From: Promethearchaeota archaeon
Lineage (GTDB): Archaea > Asgardarchaeota > Lokiarchaeia > Sigynarchaeales > MK-D1
Direction: 5' to 3'
Length of the DNA stretch: 8,103 nt
Assembly (NCBI GenBank): GCA_016839865.1
Contig: JAEOTN010000200.1
Span: 1-8,103, forward strand
In this document: piece by piece, positions 1-5,695 of the stretch
Layout: every line of letters begins with the position of its first letter
Position numbering within the stretch: position 1 is the stretch's first letter
Position numbers and translations under genes: made by a program
The notes under the pieces: model-generated
The model's input: the letters and a program-made list of their open reading frames with translations, nothing else
Told to the model about the DNA's origin: nothing
Databases searched by the model: none

Positions 1-1
1 G

Positions 2-730
2 GATCTCTCTGATGAAGTTGATAAATATGCTGATATCGATCTCGATGATGAAGAACAGCTAAAAAGTATGCTTAAGGATTTCAGCGATATTGAAGATCTC
101 AGCATCGAAGAAATGATGGAAATTCAGAATGCAATAGATGATGTTAAAGATGTTACAGAAGAAAGCACCGAAGTACAGGAACCGTTATTGGACGAACAGA
201 TCAGCGAAATTGATCCATATGAAGGGTGGGGAATTTATGAAGAGGTTAGACCTGAATTCAAACCAGATATTAGTGAAGACCTTGAAACTTTGATACAGGA
301 AGAGCTTGAGAAGAAACGAATTAAGAAGAAAATAGTTACGGAAGAAGCTTTTAAAGAAAAATGTACAAATTCGAAAACTAAAATTTGGTATCACGGTCTT
401 TGGGTTTTAGTTTTTGATATGGAAGATCACCAAGCGCGGAAAGAAACATTATACGAATTATTGAAAGAATTAACTTCAAAAAGTCCAATAGATCCATTAC
501 CTGAACATAAATTCTATTTTGGTTTATCTTTCATTTTAGCTTTAACCCTCAATGGAAAGCGAGTAATTGAATTTCGAGGAGAAAAACTCAAGTTAAATGT
601 GGGTATTGATGTATTAAATGACATCTTACATGAAATAGGACCCCCCATTAGTGAACGTCCTATTATACCTGAATCAGAGAAGAAGAAAATGTACACAGAT
701 TTCTTAACTGATAATTTTGACGATATTTAG
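2..730 (+). CDS. Acidic protein of unknown function, 5' partial
   Basis: I do not recognise this family. The frame is open from base 2 without a stop, so the ATG at 68 is probably internal and the true start lies left of the window; 242 codons are visible. The first 80 or so residues are rich in Asp and Glu (for example DIDLDDEEQ and DIEDLSIEEMME) and look disordered or weakly helical. A Lys/Glu helical stretch (about EELEKKRIKKK) follows. The last 130 residues look like a folded alpha/beta domain with hydrophobic strands (IWYHGLWVLVFDM, FYFGLSFILALTLNG). There is no signal peptide, clear membrane span, Cys cluster or nucleotide-binding motif. The gene ends 4 bases before the EngB-like GTPase on the same strand, so the two are probably co-transcribed and may act together (inference). 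The reading frame is well supported; the function is unknown. Confidence 0.8.
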   Translation, partial: DLSDEVDKYADIDLDDEEQLKSMLKDFSDIEDLSIEEMMEIQNAIDDVKDVTEESTEVQEPLLDEQISEIDPYEGWGIYEEVRPEFKPDISEDLETLIQEELEKKRIKKKIVTEEAFKEKCTNSKTKIWYHGLWVLVFDMEDHQARKETLYELLKELTSKSPIDPLPEHKFYFGLSFILALTLNGKRVIEFRGEKLKLNVGIDVLNDILHEIGPPISERPIIPESEKKKMYTDFLTDNFDDI

Positions 731-734
731 ATGA

Positions 735-1385
735 ATGTATATGTTTAAAAAGTTCCGGATAAAAGAGAATTTCCCACGATTAGTATTAGTGGGGAACAGC
801 AATGTTGGGAAATCGACTATAGCAAAATTTTTTCTAAAAAACAAAAAGCTTGCAACCGGTGCAATTGGGAAACATGCAGGCAGCACTTTTACACTGAAAT
901 TATATAAAGATCCAAACCTTTCTTTTGAAATTGTTGATCTTCCTGGATTTGGAGCTATGACTAGAACAGCTAGACATATGAAAGATAAAATCCACACACA
1001 AATTATTGATTATGTAGAACGGGATAAACCGAATATTTTCCTGATTATGGTCATTATTAATGGAATTCGTGTGTTAGATGAACTTGAGAAGTGGTTTTAT
1101 CAAGAAAAAGATACGATTCCTCTAACTTTTGAATTTATATCTTGGATATCTGAGATAAAATTACCTTGTATTTTAGTTGTAAATAAAATAGACCGTCTAA
1201 AAAAGCGAGAACTTACCCAAATCATTCAAGAAATCAAAAAAGTTCTTGAAGAATTTAATATCGATATTGATGAGAAATCTCCTATAGGATTACAAAAAAT
1301 ATTCATGGTTTCAGCAAAAAATAAGGTGAATATGCAAGAATTAAAGATATTTGTCGACCAGCGGTTTACCTACGCTGAACAATGA
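735..1385 (+). CDS. engB: EngB/YihA-type GTPase (COG0218-like)
   Basis: This 216-residue P-loop GTPase has the expected motifs in order: G1 GNSNVGKS (residues 20-27), a probable G2 threonine near T51, G3 DLPGFG (68-73), G4 NKID (150-153) and G5 SAK (193-195). The SNVGKS plus DLPGFG pair and the length fit the EngB branch. Bacterial EngB helps assemble the large ribosomal subunit; the role of archaeal members is less certain, so a ribosome link is inferred from the family. It has no membrane segment or extra domain. The ATG at 735 lies 4 bases after the upstream stop; an ATG two codons later (741) is an alternative and loses no motif. No Shine-Dalgarno sequence is visible, which suits translation coupled to the upstream gene. 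Regulatory or Rab-like GTPase families are less likely because of the DLPGFG motif. Confidence 0.88.
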   Translation: MYMFKKFRIKENFPRLVLVGNSNVGKSTIAKFFLKNKKLATGAIGKHAGSTFTLKLYKDPNLSFEIVDLPGFGAMTRTARHMKDKIHTQIIDYVERDKPNIFLIMVIINGIRVLDELEKWFYQEKDTIPLTFEFISWISEIKLPCILVVNKIDRLKKRELTQIIQEIKKVLEEFNIDIDEKSPIGLQKIFMVSAKNKVNMQELKIFVDQRFTYAEQ

Positions 1386-1526
1386 ACAGTGAAGCGTGGT
1401 ATAAAATTCCCACACCCTAGTACGAGCATTTTAGCTAAACTTAAATCTAAGATTAACTATCTCGAAGGAACGTTTTTAATCATATTTTTACAGTTTTGTG
1501 CAATTCGATCACAATACACTACACTA

Positions 1527-1542
1527 TGATTCGTTCGGATCA
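1527..1542. promoter_or_regulatory. Near-perfect inverted repeat upstream of a TATA-like box
   Basis: TGATTCG and CGGATCA flank a TT centre. The arms pair at six of seven positions, with the seventh a possible G-U in RNA. A similar half, TTCGATCA, lies about 30 bases upstream near 1504. The element ends 13 bases before the TATA-like block at 1555-1572, a position where an archaeal activator or repressor could bind. The binding role is inferred; the symmetry is seen directly. Confidence 0.3.
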
Positions 1543-1554
1543 AACAGAACAACG

Positions 1555-1572
1555 ATATAAAAATATTTAAAT
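1555..1572 (+). promoter_or_regulatory. Candidate TATA box within the 1386-1880 gap
   Basis: The stretch ATATAAAAATATTTAAATAG resembles an archaeal TATA box. A transcript from it would begin near 1590-1600, almost 290 bases before the Gar1 start, giving either a long leader or a separate small RNA. The region is AT-rich throughout, so such matches can arise by chance. Confidence 0.3.
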
Positions 1573-1704
1573 AGTATACCTTGATTACTTTCTTAGTCTT
1601 TCTATCTAGCAAACTTGTCCGCAAATCAAGTCACTATATCTACCCTAGTTTTACTTAAGATACACGTGTTGAATTTACAAAATTGAGTTGGTTTTTCAAG
1701 TTTG

Positions 1705-1747
1705 GAGAATATTGATAACCCATTAGCAAAATTTGAATCATATTCTC
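1705..1747 (+). repeat. Inverted repeat able to form an 11-bp bulged hairpin
   Basis: GAGAATAT (1705-1712) is the exact reverse complement of ATATTCTC (1740-1747). After one bulged T at 1713, GAT (1714-1716) also pairs with ATC (1737-1739), leaving a 20-base loop. It sits between candidate promoters ahead of gar1, so it could be part of a noncoding RNA, a leader structure or a terminator-like element. A long T-run is absent on the 3' side, which argues against an intrinsic terminator. Confidence 0.45.
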
Positions 1748-1784
1748 TCTGTAATACCGCTTGTAGTATTTAAACGAACGATAG

Positions 1785-1793
1785 TTTTAAATA
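1785..1793 (+). promoter_or_regulatory. Candidate TATA box for gar1-tfb
   Basis: TTTTAAATA is a good archaeal TATA match. Initiation about 26 bases downstream of its centre would be near 1815, giving a leader of about 66 bases before the CTG start. A weaker match, TATTTAAAC, lies at 1767-1775. It probably drives gar1 and perhaps tfb together; this is inferred from position. Confidence 0.45.
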
Positions 1794-1866
1794 CCCTACT
1801 AGGTGTTTTATGGTTATACTACTTATCGGACGAAAAGGTTTTACTTTGTAGTATATGGTTTTTCTT

Positions 1867-1874
1867 AAGGTGAT
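1867..1874 (+). promoter_or_regulatory. Shine-Dalgarno sequence that sets a CTG start
   Basis: AAGGTGAT is strongly complementary to the 3' end of archaeal 16S rRNA. Six bases (1875-1880) separate it from the CTG at 1881, which is ideal spacing. It would be far too distant, over 50 bases, from the GTG at 1926. Clear Shine-Dalgarno sequences are otherwise scarce in this window, so this one stands out and supports initiation at CTG. Confidence 0.7.
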
Positions 1875-1880
1875 TACGCA

Positions 1881-2282
1881 CTGCGGCTAGGATACATACT
1901 CGGATACACTCCAAAACATATTATCGTGCGACCATCAACGTGGTCTCGTGATAGAAAACTACCTCCTCTAGGAATAGCTATCTATGATGAGAATACAAAG
2001 CAGATTGGTAATATATCCGATATTATCGGTCCCGTTTTCAAACCTTATTTCAAAGTAAAACCCTCTCGTCCGAATCTTTCTTCTTCTTCTACTTCTCGTG
2101 TTGGTGAACCTTTATATGTCATTTCTGATTCTCGGGGAAAGAATCAATCAAAAAAAGGGAAATTTAAGGAGAAGCCTAAGAAAGATAGACGGTATGGAAA
2201 TAAATACAATACAGGAAAGAAGTCCACCAAGTCAAGAAATCAAAAATCTAAGTCTAGATTCAAGGATAAATCGTCCAAGTAG
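1881..2282 (+). CDS. gar1: H/ACA RNP protein Gar1, likely CTG start
   Basis: Gar1 is a core protein of H/ACA ribonucleoproteins, which guide pseudouridylation of rRNA; it binds Cbf5 through a small beta-barrel. Starting at CTG 1881 gives 133 residues beginning MRLGYILGY, which matches the family N-terminus (RLGxVL). The next ATG/GTG/TTG start, GTG 1926, would remove the first barrel strand. The family core continues with LGIAIYDENTKQIGNI and IGPVFKPYFKVKP (about residues 30-61), then VGEPLYVI (74-81). No ATG, GTG or TTG lies in frame between the TAA at 1866 and 1926, while a Shine-Dalgarno sequence precedes the CTG. From residue 85 onward the tail is rich in Lys, Ser and Arg and looks disordered, unlike the short archaeal Gar1 proteins I know. 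tfb follows after 33 bases, a neighbourhood known from other archaea. A sequencing error hiding a normal start is the main alternative. Confidence 0.85.
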   Translation: MRLGYILGYTPKHIIVRPSTWSRDRKLPPLGIAIYDENTKQIGNISDIIGPVFKPYFKVKPSRPNLSSSSTSRVGEPLYVISDSRGKNQSKKGKFKEKPKKDRRYGNKYNTGKKSTKSRNQKSKSRFKDKSSK

Positions 2283-2315
2283 TTATCCAATATAATCCAA
2301 AGGGTTAGCAAAAAA

Positions 2316-3296
2316 ATGGTTAGCGAAGAAGTTCAGATTCATGAATCAACCGAAATCTGCGCTGATTGCGGATCTATTATCACTGTCCGTGACAGCAATC
2401 GTGGGGAGTTAATTTGTTGCAATTGTGGGCTTGTTCTTGTTGAACAAGTCATCGATCAAGGTCCTGAATGGAGAGCTTTTGATGCACAACAACGGGAAAA
2501 ACGTACTCGTGTTGGTGCTCCAATGACTCCAACAATTCATGATCATGGCTTATCTACCACAATTGATTACAAAGATAAAGATTATGCAGGAAAAGATATT
2601 CCAGCAAAAATGAGACCATTGTTCCGTAGAATTCGAGAATGGCAAAGGAGAATCCGAGTAAATGATGCAATTGAGAGGAATCTTGCTTTTGCTTTAGGAG
2701 AACTTGAACGTATGGCCAGTACACTTTCTTTATCAAAATCCGTACGAGAGAGCGCATCTAAAATCTACCGTAAAGCGGTGGAAGAAGGATTAATACGTGG
2801 ACGGAGTATTGAGGGAGTAGCTGCTGCTTGTTTATATGCAGCATGCAAAGAAGCTACTTTCAAGAATATCGAAAAGCGTTCACCAACGAAAAGATCGATT
2901 ACTTTAACAGAAATCGCTGCAAATGCGCGTGTAGACAAAAAAGAGATAGGACGAAGCTATCGTCATATCAAATTTAAACTAGGATTACATACTGAGCCAG
3001 TTAAACCCCGTGAATTTGTTACACGATTCATCAGTGAACTGGAACTACCACAAAATGTAGAAATTTTGGCAAATAGAATCGTCAATGCTGCCGAGAGAAA
3101 GGGATGTACTAGTGGTAAAAATGCGCAAGGAGTTGCTGCTGCTGCCATCTATCTATCAAGTAGAATGCACAAAATCCATAAAACTCAACGTAGTATTGCT
3201 GCAGTGAGTCAGGTCACCGAAGTAACTGTAAGAAATCATTTCAAACATTTAGTAGAAATCCTTAATATTCCAACAGATTCAATCAAGAAAAAGTGA
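2316..3296 (+). CDS. tfb: Transcription initiation factor IIB (TFB)
   Basis: TFB is the archaeal counterpart of eukaryotic TFIIB. It binds TBP on the TATA box and recruits RNA polymerase. The 326-residue protein has an N-terminal zinc ribbon with C15-x2-C18 and C34-x2-C37 (ICCNCGL), then the B-reader/linker region starting at GPEWRAFD (about 49-56) and QREKRTRVGAP. Two cyclin-like repeats follow, roughly residues 110-200 and 205-300; signatures include GRSIEGVAAACLYAACKEA in the first and AQGVAAAAIYLSSR in the second. The length is close to that usual for the family and no key ligand is missing. ATG 2316 places the zinc ribbon at the usual distance from the N-terminus. It lies 33 bases after gar1 and probably shares its transcript. 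Several archaea carry multiple TFBs, so this need not be the only one. Confidence 0.97.
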   Translation: MVSEEVQIHESTEICADCGSIITVRDSNRGELICCNCGLVLVEQVIDQGPEWRAFDAQQREKRTRVGAPMTPTIHDHGLSTTIDYKDKDYAGKDIPAKMRPLFRRIREWQRRIRVNDAIERNLAFALGELERMASTLSLSKSVRESASKIYRKAVEEGLIRGRSIEGVAAACLYAACKEATFKNIEKRSPTKRSITLTEIAANARVDKKEIGRSYRHIKFKLGLHTEPVKPREFVTRFISELELPQNVEILANRIVNAAERKGCTSGKNAQGVAAAAIYLSSRMHKIHKTQRSIAAVSQVTEVTVRNHFKHLVEILNIPTDSIKKK

Positions 3297-3309
3297 TTCT
3301 TTCATTACA

Positions 3310-3323
3310 TTTTATTTTTTATT
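3310..3323 (+). terminator. T-rich terminator after tfb
   Basis: TTTTATTTTTTATT begins 13 bases after the tfb stop. Archaeal RNA polymerase commonly terminates at such T-runs without a hairpin. A separate promoter for the next gene lies about 75 bases downstream, which agrees with a transcript end here. Confidence 0.5.
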
Positions 3324-3395
3324 GAAAATATTCCAATAATCAAACTATTAGTACTTTTTACCGCTTAATTCTCTTATACGATACTTAGTGGACAA

Positions 3396-3403
3396 TTTAT
3401 ACT
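3396..3403 (+). promoter_or_regulatory. Candidate TATA box for the Roadblock gene
   Basis: TTTATACT would place initiation near 3425, about 36 bases before ATG 3461. That leader contains a purine-rich GGAAAGGGA (3446-3454) that may act as a weak ribosome-binding site. The arrangement disfavours the upstream TTG at 3407, which would lie inside the promoter. Confidence 0.45.
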
Positions 3404-3460
3404 TTCTTGCAAGGATCCACTACTAATTTTGATCGTCAATCATACGGAAAGGGATTCACT

Positions 3461-3907
3461 ATGGAACAAAAACACAAAGAAGTGATTATGAAGATCCTTA
3501 AAAAAATCGTGGGGGTCAGTCCTGGAATACGATATGCCTTGATAATGGATAGTTCAGGTATCACGATTTCCAGTGTGAGTAAATTCCAGACAGATGTAAA
3601 TCTAGAACGTTTTGGTGCGATTTCTGGTACGATTTATCATACAATTGAGGAACAGGGATTTCTTATCGGGTATGGTAAAATAAAATCTCAGATTACAGAA
3701 TATGAACAAGGCTTTATTTTCTCCCAAGGTCTTGGAAATAGTTATCTTATTGTTGCTACAGACCTCATGGTTAATATGGGAATTGTACGTGGTTTAATGA
3801 ATAAATATAGTTCGATTCTGAAAAAGATTATGTCAGTGAATTTTCAAGCAATTTCTTCAGTCTCAGAAGACGTAAAAACCATCTATAAGGAACAAAATAT
3901 TTTCTGA
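3461..3907 (+). CDS. Roadblock/LC7 domain protein
   Basis: The 148-residue product looks like a single Roadblock/LC7 (longin-related) domain. In that family such proteins dimerise and serve as platforms or regulators for small Ras-like GTPases, as in dynein light chains, MglB and Ragulator. Visible here are an N-terminal helix (KHKEVIMKILKKIVG), the strand-turn-strand region PGIRYALIMDSSGITISS (21-38), a helix over RFGAISGTIYHTIEEQG (50-66), then a central strand pair ending in NSYLIVATD (93-101) and a C-terminal helix from about 105 to 124. ATG 3461 was chosen because the family starts here and a promoter precedes it; an in-frame TTG at 3407 would add 18 residues. A tail of about 24 residues follows the domain. 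Its partner is not in the visible neighbourhood: the EngB-like GTPase upstream is not of the Ras type. Family membership is by pattern recognition. Confidence 0.82.
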   Translation: MEQKHKEVIMKILKKIVGVSPGIRYALIMDSSGITISSVSKFQTDVNLERFGAISGTIYHTIEEQGFLIGYGKIKSQITEYEQGFIFSQGLGNSYLIVATDLMVNMGIVRGLMNKYSSILKKIMSVNFQAISSVSEDVKTIYKEQNIF

Positions 3908-4252
3908 GAATGGGAAGCATAGGATCTTTGTCCTGACACTAACCATCAATGTCATTGCTTGGACGAATCCATAGGCTCGATGAAGTTCTCCATGAAAGGG
4001 CAATTAGGACCCTATGCTTTGGGGCATCTTCTTTACCACCCGAAATGCTGAACTCAAATCATTGGATAATCCTCTTAGAGCTCGCCCAATAGGTGGGATA
4101 ATGAAAAAGGTTCTCTGAATATCGCCTTAATTTTTGCTCAGTGTTATCATCGGGTTACTCTAACACGTCCTCGATTGTATAAGGCTATGGTTCTTCATCG
4201 AATCCCCAAGAAATAAATGATAGGCACCATTTTTACTTTATGATCCTCTTCC
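3908..4252 (+). other. Intergenic stretch with base pairing; candidate structured RNA or decayed gene
   Basis: These 345 bases have no intact gene of normal size. By hand count 103 of 240 bases in 3961-4200 are G or C (43%), clearly above the 25-27% seen in parts of the 1386-1880 gap. AAGCATAGG (3915-3923) is fully complementary to CCTATGCTT (4011-4019); one mismatch later four more bases pair (3925-3928 with 4006-4009). Smaller stems are possible at 3921-3934, 3934-3954, 4036-4040 with 4092-4096, and 4141-4166. I could not match the conserved motifs of RNase P RNA, SRP RNA or 5S rRNA. Alternatively, two overlapping short ORFs (3949-4092 and 4079-4216, different frames) could be remains of a frameshifted gene. 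The strand of any RNA is uncertain. Confidence 0.4.
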
Positions 4253-4918
4253 ATGTCAATTCCCAACGAATTTCCCAATACTTTGTTTATTCTTTATTCC
4301 AGTACGCTGAAATTAGAAGGATTTGATTTACAGAATGTTCCGACTTCAACAGGAAGGGCTGATGTAATTATCCGAGCAATGAAGAGTGTGTGTTTTTCCC
4401 CATCTGGTTACAACCAAGATATGGGTTTACTTTTATTTCCAAATCCAATGTTTTTGAAAGAAGTTGCAAATCACCATAATTTACCAAAATGGGATTCAAA
4501 AGGATTTTTAGTCTCATCAAAATCAAACCTATTTCAGGATCTTTCCTTTCTTCAGGCATCAGAACATATGTTATTGAAAGAATTTTATCGTTCGTGGTTT
4601 GAGCTTGATGCGGGTTTATCTAATTCCATTTTCCACTACCAATTTTCAGAAAATCTATATGAAACTGTTGAGATGTTAGTTAATTTTGGGTATTCAACGT
4701 ATCTTTTACACGAAGATGGGAAAATAATCAAACAATTCGATAATTCAAGACGAACATGCTTCATTTTAGGAGATCAGTTAGGTTATACGCATATTGACAG
4801 TTCAAGGTTTCCTGATTCCGTAGAACCAATCTCTATTGGAAAAAATTCCTATCTCAGTTCTACAACTGTCTCATTAATAAAATGGATGAATTGGGAAAAC
4901 CAGCAAAATAACACGTGA
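4253..4918 (+). CDS. trmY: TrmY-like SPOUT methyltransferase (tRNA pseudouridine-54 N1)
   Basis: TrmY (COG1901/DUF358) methylates N1 of pseudouridine 54 in the archaeal tRNA T-loop, using S-adenosylmethionine bound in a C-terminal knot. The 221-residue protein shows the N-terminal strand FILYSS (12-17), then TSTGRADVIIR (31-41), matching the family's GRxDV region. Near the C-terminus YSTYLLHEDGKII leads to the knot sequence CFILGDQLGY (169-178), followed by ISIGKNSYLSS (193-203), equivalent to the SLGPxSYLxS loop of the family. It is slightly longer than most TrmY proteins (about 200 residues). Where many TrmY proteins have SxC after SYL, this one appears to have Thr (T204/T205), so catalytic details may differ; my alignment is by eye. 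The start ATG 4253 precedes the first strand at the usual distance. A noncoding gap of 345 bases lies upstream. The family call is strong, while the precise substrate is inferred. Confidence 0.83.
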   Translation: MSIPNEFPNTLFILYSSTLKLEGFDLQNVPTSTGRADVIIRAMKSVCFSPSGYNQDMGLLLFPNPMFLKEVANHHNLPKWDSKGFLVSSKSNLFQDLSFLQASEHMLLKEFYRSWFELDAGLSNSIFHYQFSENLYETVEMLVNFGYSTYLLHEDGKIIKQFDNSRRTCFILGDQLGYTHIDSSRFPDSVEPISIGKNSYLSSTTVSLIKWMNWENQQNNT

Positions 4919-4920
4919 TA

Positions 4921-4928
4921 TTTTAAAG
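4921..4928 (+). promoter_or_regulatory. Candidate TATA box giving a leaderless phosphatidyltransferase mRNA
   Basis: TTTTAAAG is centred about 26 bases before ATG 4950, the standard archaeal TATA-to-start distance, so the mRNA could begin at or near the start codon. A second AT-rich match, TATATATTT (4932-4940), is too near the ATG. No Shine-Dalgarno sequence is present, which agrees with leaderless initiation. Confidence 0.4.
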
Positions 4929-4949
4929 TAGTATATATTTACCATCTTA

Positions 4950-5669
4950 ATGGTGCTCAATAAATTCCGGCATATTGCTGATAAAATCATCTCAAGCCAA
5001 GTTAATCTATTAGTCCGTCTAGGAGTAAAACCGAATTTTTTATCGTTTGTTGGCTTATTGTTCGGAATTTTCGCATCAGTTTGTTTTGCATTACCACAGT
5101 ATTTCATAACGCCAGCCTGGGGATGGCTAGCTCCGTTACTATTTTTCATATCAGGTTATTTGGATTTAATAGATGGAGGAGTTGCTCGAGTATCAGGGAA
5201 TAGCACAAAATTCGGGGGATTTTTGGATTCGACGCTAGATAGAATTGGAGATGCTGCTGTAGTAATTGGTTTGATGGTTGGCCAATTTTTATGGAATCCT
5301 ACATGGTGGGGGGGAATCCATCTGAATCACGTTTTAGGGTATTTATCTTTAACTATCACAATTCTGATTAGTTATACACGTTCCCGAGCAGAAAATGAAG
5401 GAGTGGTTATGAAAGGGGTAGGTCTTATGGAACGCGGGGAACGATTCTTTGCAATTTTCTTTGCTTATATAATTGAATTAATACTTAGATTGTTGGTAAT
5501 TCCCTATCAAGGTTGGTTTTTTGCAATATTTTTCTGTGCGTATCTTATTTTATGCATTTATACAGTTATCATCAGGATTATTCACAGTTACAAATGGTTA
5601 TCGGGAAAAGTGTCTGAAAAATACTTGAAAAAACACAAAATAACTAATTATAAATATAGAAAAGAGTAA
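4950..5669 (+). CDS. CDP-alcohol phosphatidyltransferase, archaetidylinositol phosphate synthase-like
   Basis: This integral membrane enzyme should transfer a polar alcohol onto CDP-activated archaeol to build phospholipid head groups. The full family signature is present in the 239-residue protein: D72-x2-D75-G76-x2-A79-R80, then G89-x3-D93-x3-D97, supplying the metal and CDP ligands. The surroundings (KPNFLSFVGLLFG, GYLDLIDGGVAR, FGGFLDSTLDRIGDAA and GVGLMERGER) resemble archaeal enzymes making archaetidylinositol phosphate from inositol-phosphate. Other head groups (glycerol-phosphate, serine) cannot be excluded by eye. About six hydrophobic segments are seen, near residues 31-48, 58-73, 103-114, 125-142, 168-186 and 189-210. 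The C-terminal tail is basic (KYLKKHKITNYKYRKE), as expected on the cytosolic side. ATG 4950 is 31 bases after trmY. The gene converges on eS26 with 26 bases between the stops. Confidence 0.9.
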   Translation: MVLNKFRHIADKIISSQVNLLVRLGVKPNFLSFVGLLFGIFASVCFALPQYFITPAWGWLAPLLFFISGYLDLIDGGVARVSGNSTKFGGFLDSTLDRIGDAAVVIGLMVGQFLWNPTWWGGIHLNHVLGYLSLTITILISYTRSRAENEGVVMKGVGLMERGERFFAIFFAYIIELILRLLVIPYQGWFFAIFFCAYLILCIYTVIIRIIHSYKWLSGKVSEKYLKKHKITNYKYRKE

Positions 5670-5695
5670 TTGATGGAAAAGTACATTGGAATTTT

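Larger units (their letters stand above)
1386..1880. other. Long intergenic region with promoter-like and hairpin elements
   Basis: These roughly 495 bases hold no convincing gene: stops are frequent in all frames checked and I found no tRNA-like cloverleaf. T-rich runs near 1472-1500 could end transcription of the upstream pair. Then come a near-palindrome (1527-1542), a TATA-like block (1555-1572), an 8-base palindrome ACACGTGT (1662-1669), a bulged hairpin (1705-1747) and TATA-like boxes near 1767-1775 and 1785-1793 ahead of gar1. Similar strings ACCCTAGT or ACCCTACT recur near 1412, 1643 and 1793, perhaps by chance. The space between the first and last TATA-like boxes could encode a small noncoding RNA or a long 5' leader. 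This is a reading of sequence pattern only. Confidence 0.6.

Noticed and set aside
185..696. Minus-strand ORFs opposite the first gene
   Set aside because: They are shadows of the plus-strand coding frame, rich in Phe, Leu and Ser as expected for antisense of Lys/Glu-rich sequence.
1412..1800. ACCCTAGT/ACCCTACT as a dispersed repeat family
   Set aside because: Three short, imperfect copies with irregular spacing could easily arise by chance.
1855..1890. ATG 1855 as the start of gar1
   Set aside because: Its frame reaches a TAG at 1888 after 11 codons and is not the Gar1 frame; using it would need a frameshift, whereas CTG 1881 needs none.
3407..3460. TTG 3407 as start of the Roadblock protein
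   Set aside because: It lies just after a TATA-like box, before the expected transcript start, and the added residues are not part of the domain.
4190..4207. tRNA T-arm-like GGTTC...AATCC
   Set aside because: The arms do not pair properly, the loop lacks the TTCRA pattern and no acceptor or anticodon stem fits.
3908..4252. RNase P, SRP or 5S RNA as a named call
   Set aside because: I looked for conserved motifs on both strands (archaeal RNase P core, the SRP helix 8 loop, and 5S core strings) and found none convincing, so only a generic structured-RNA candidate is reported.
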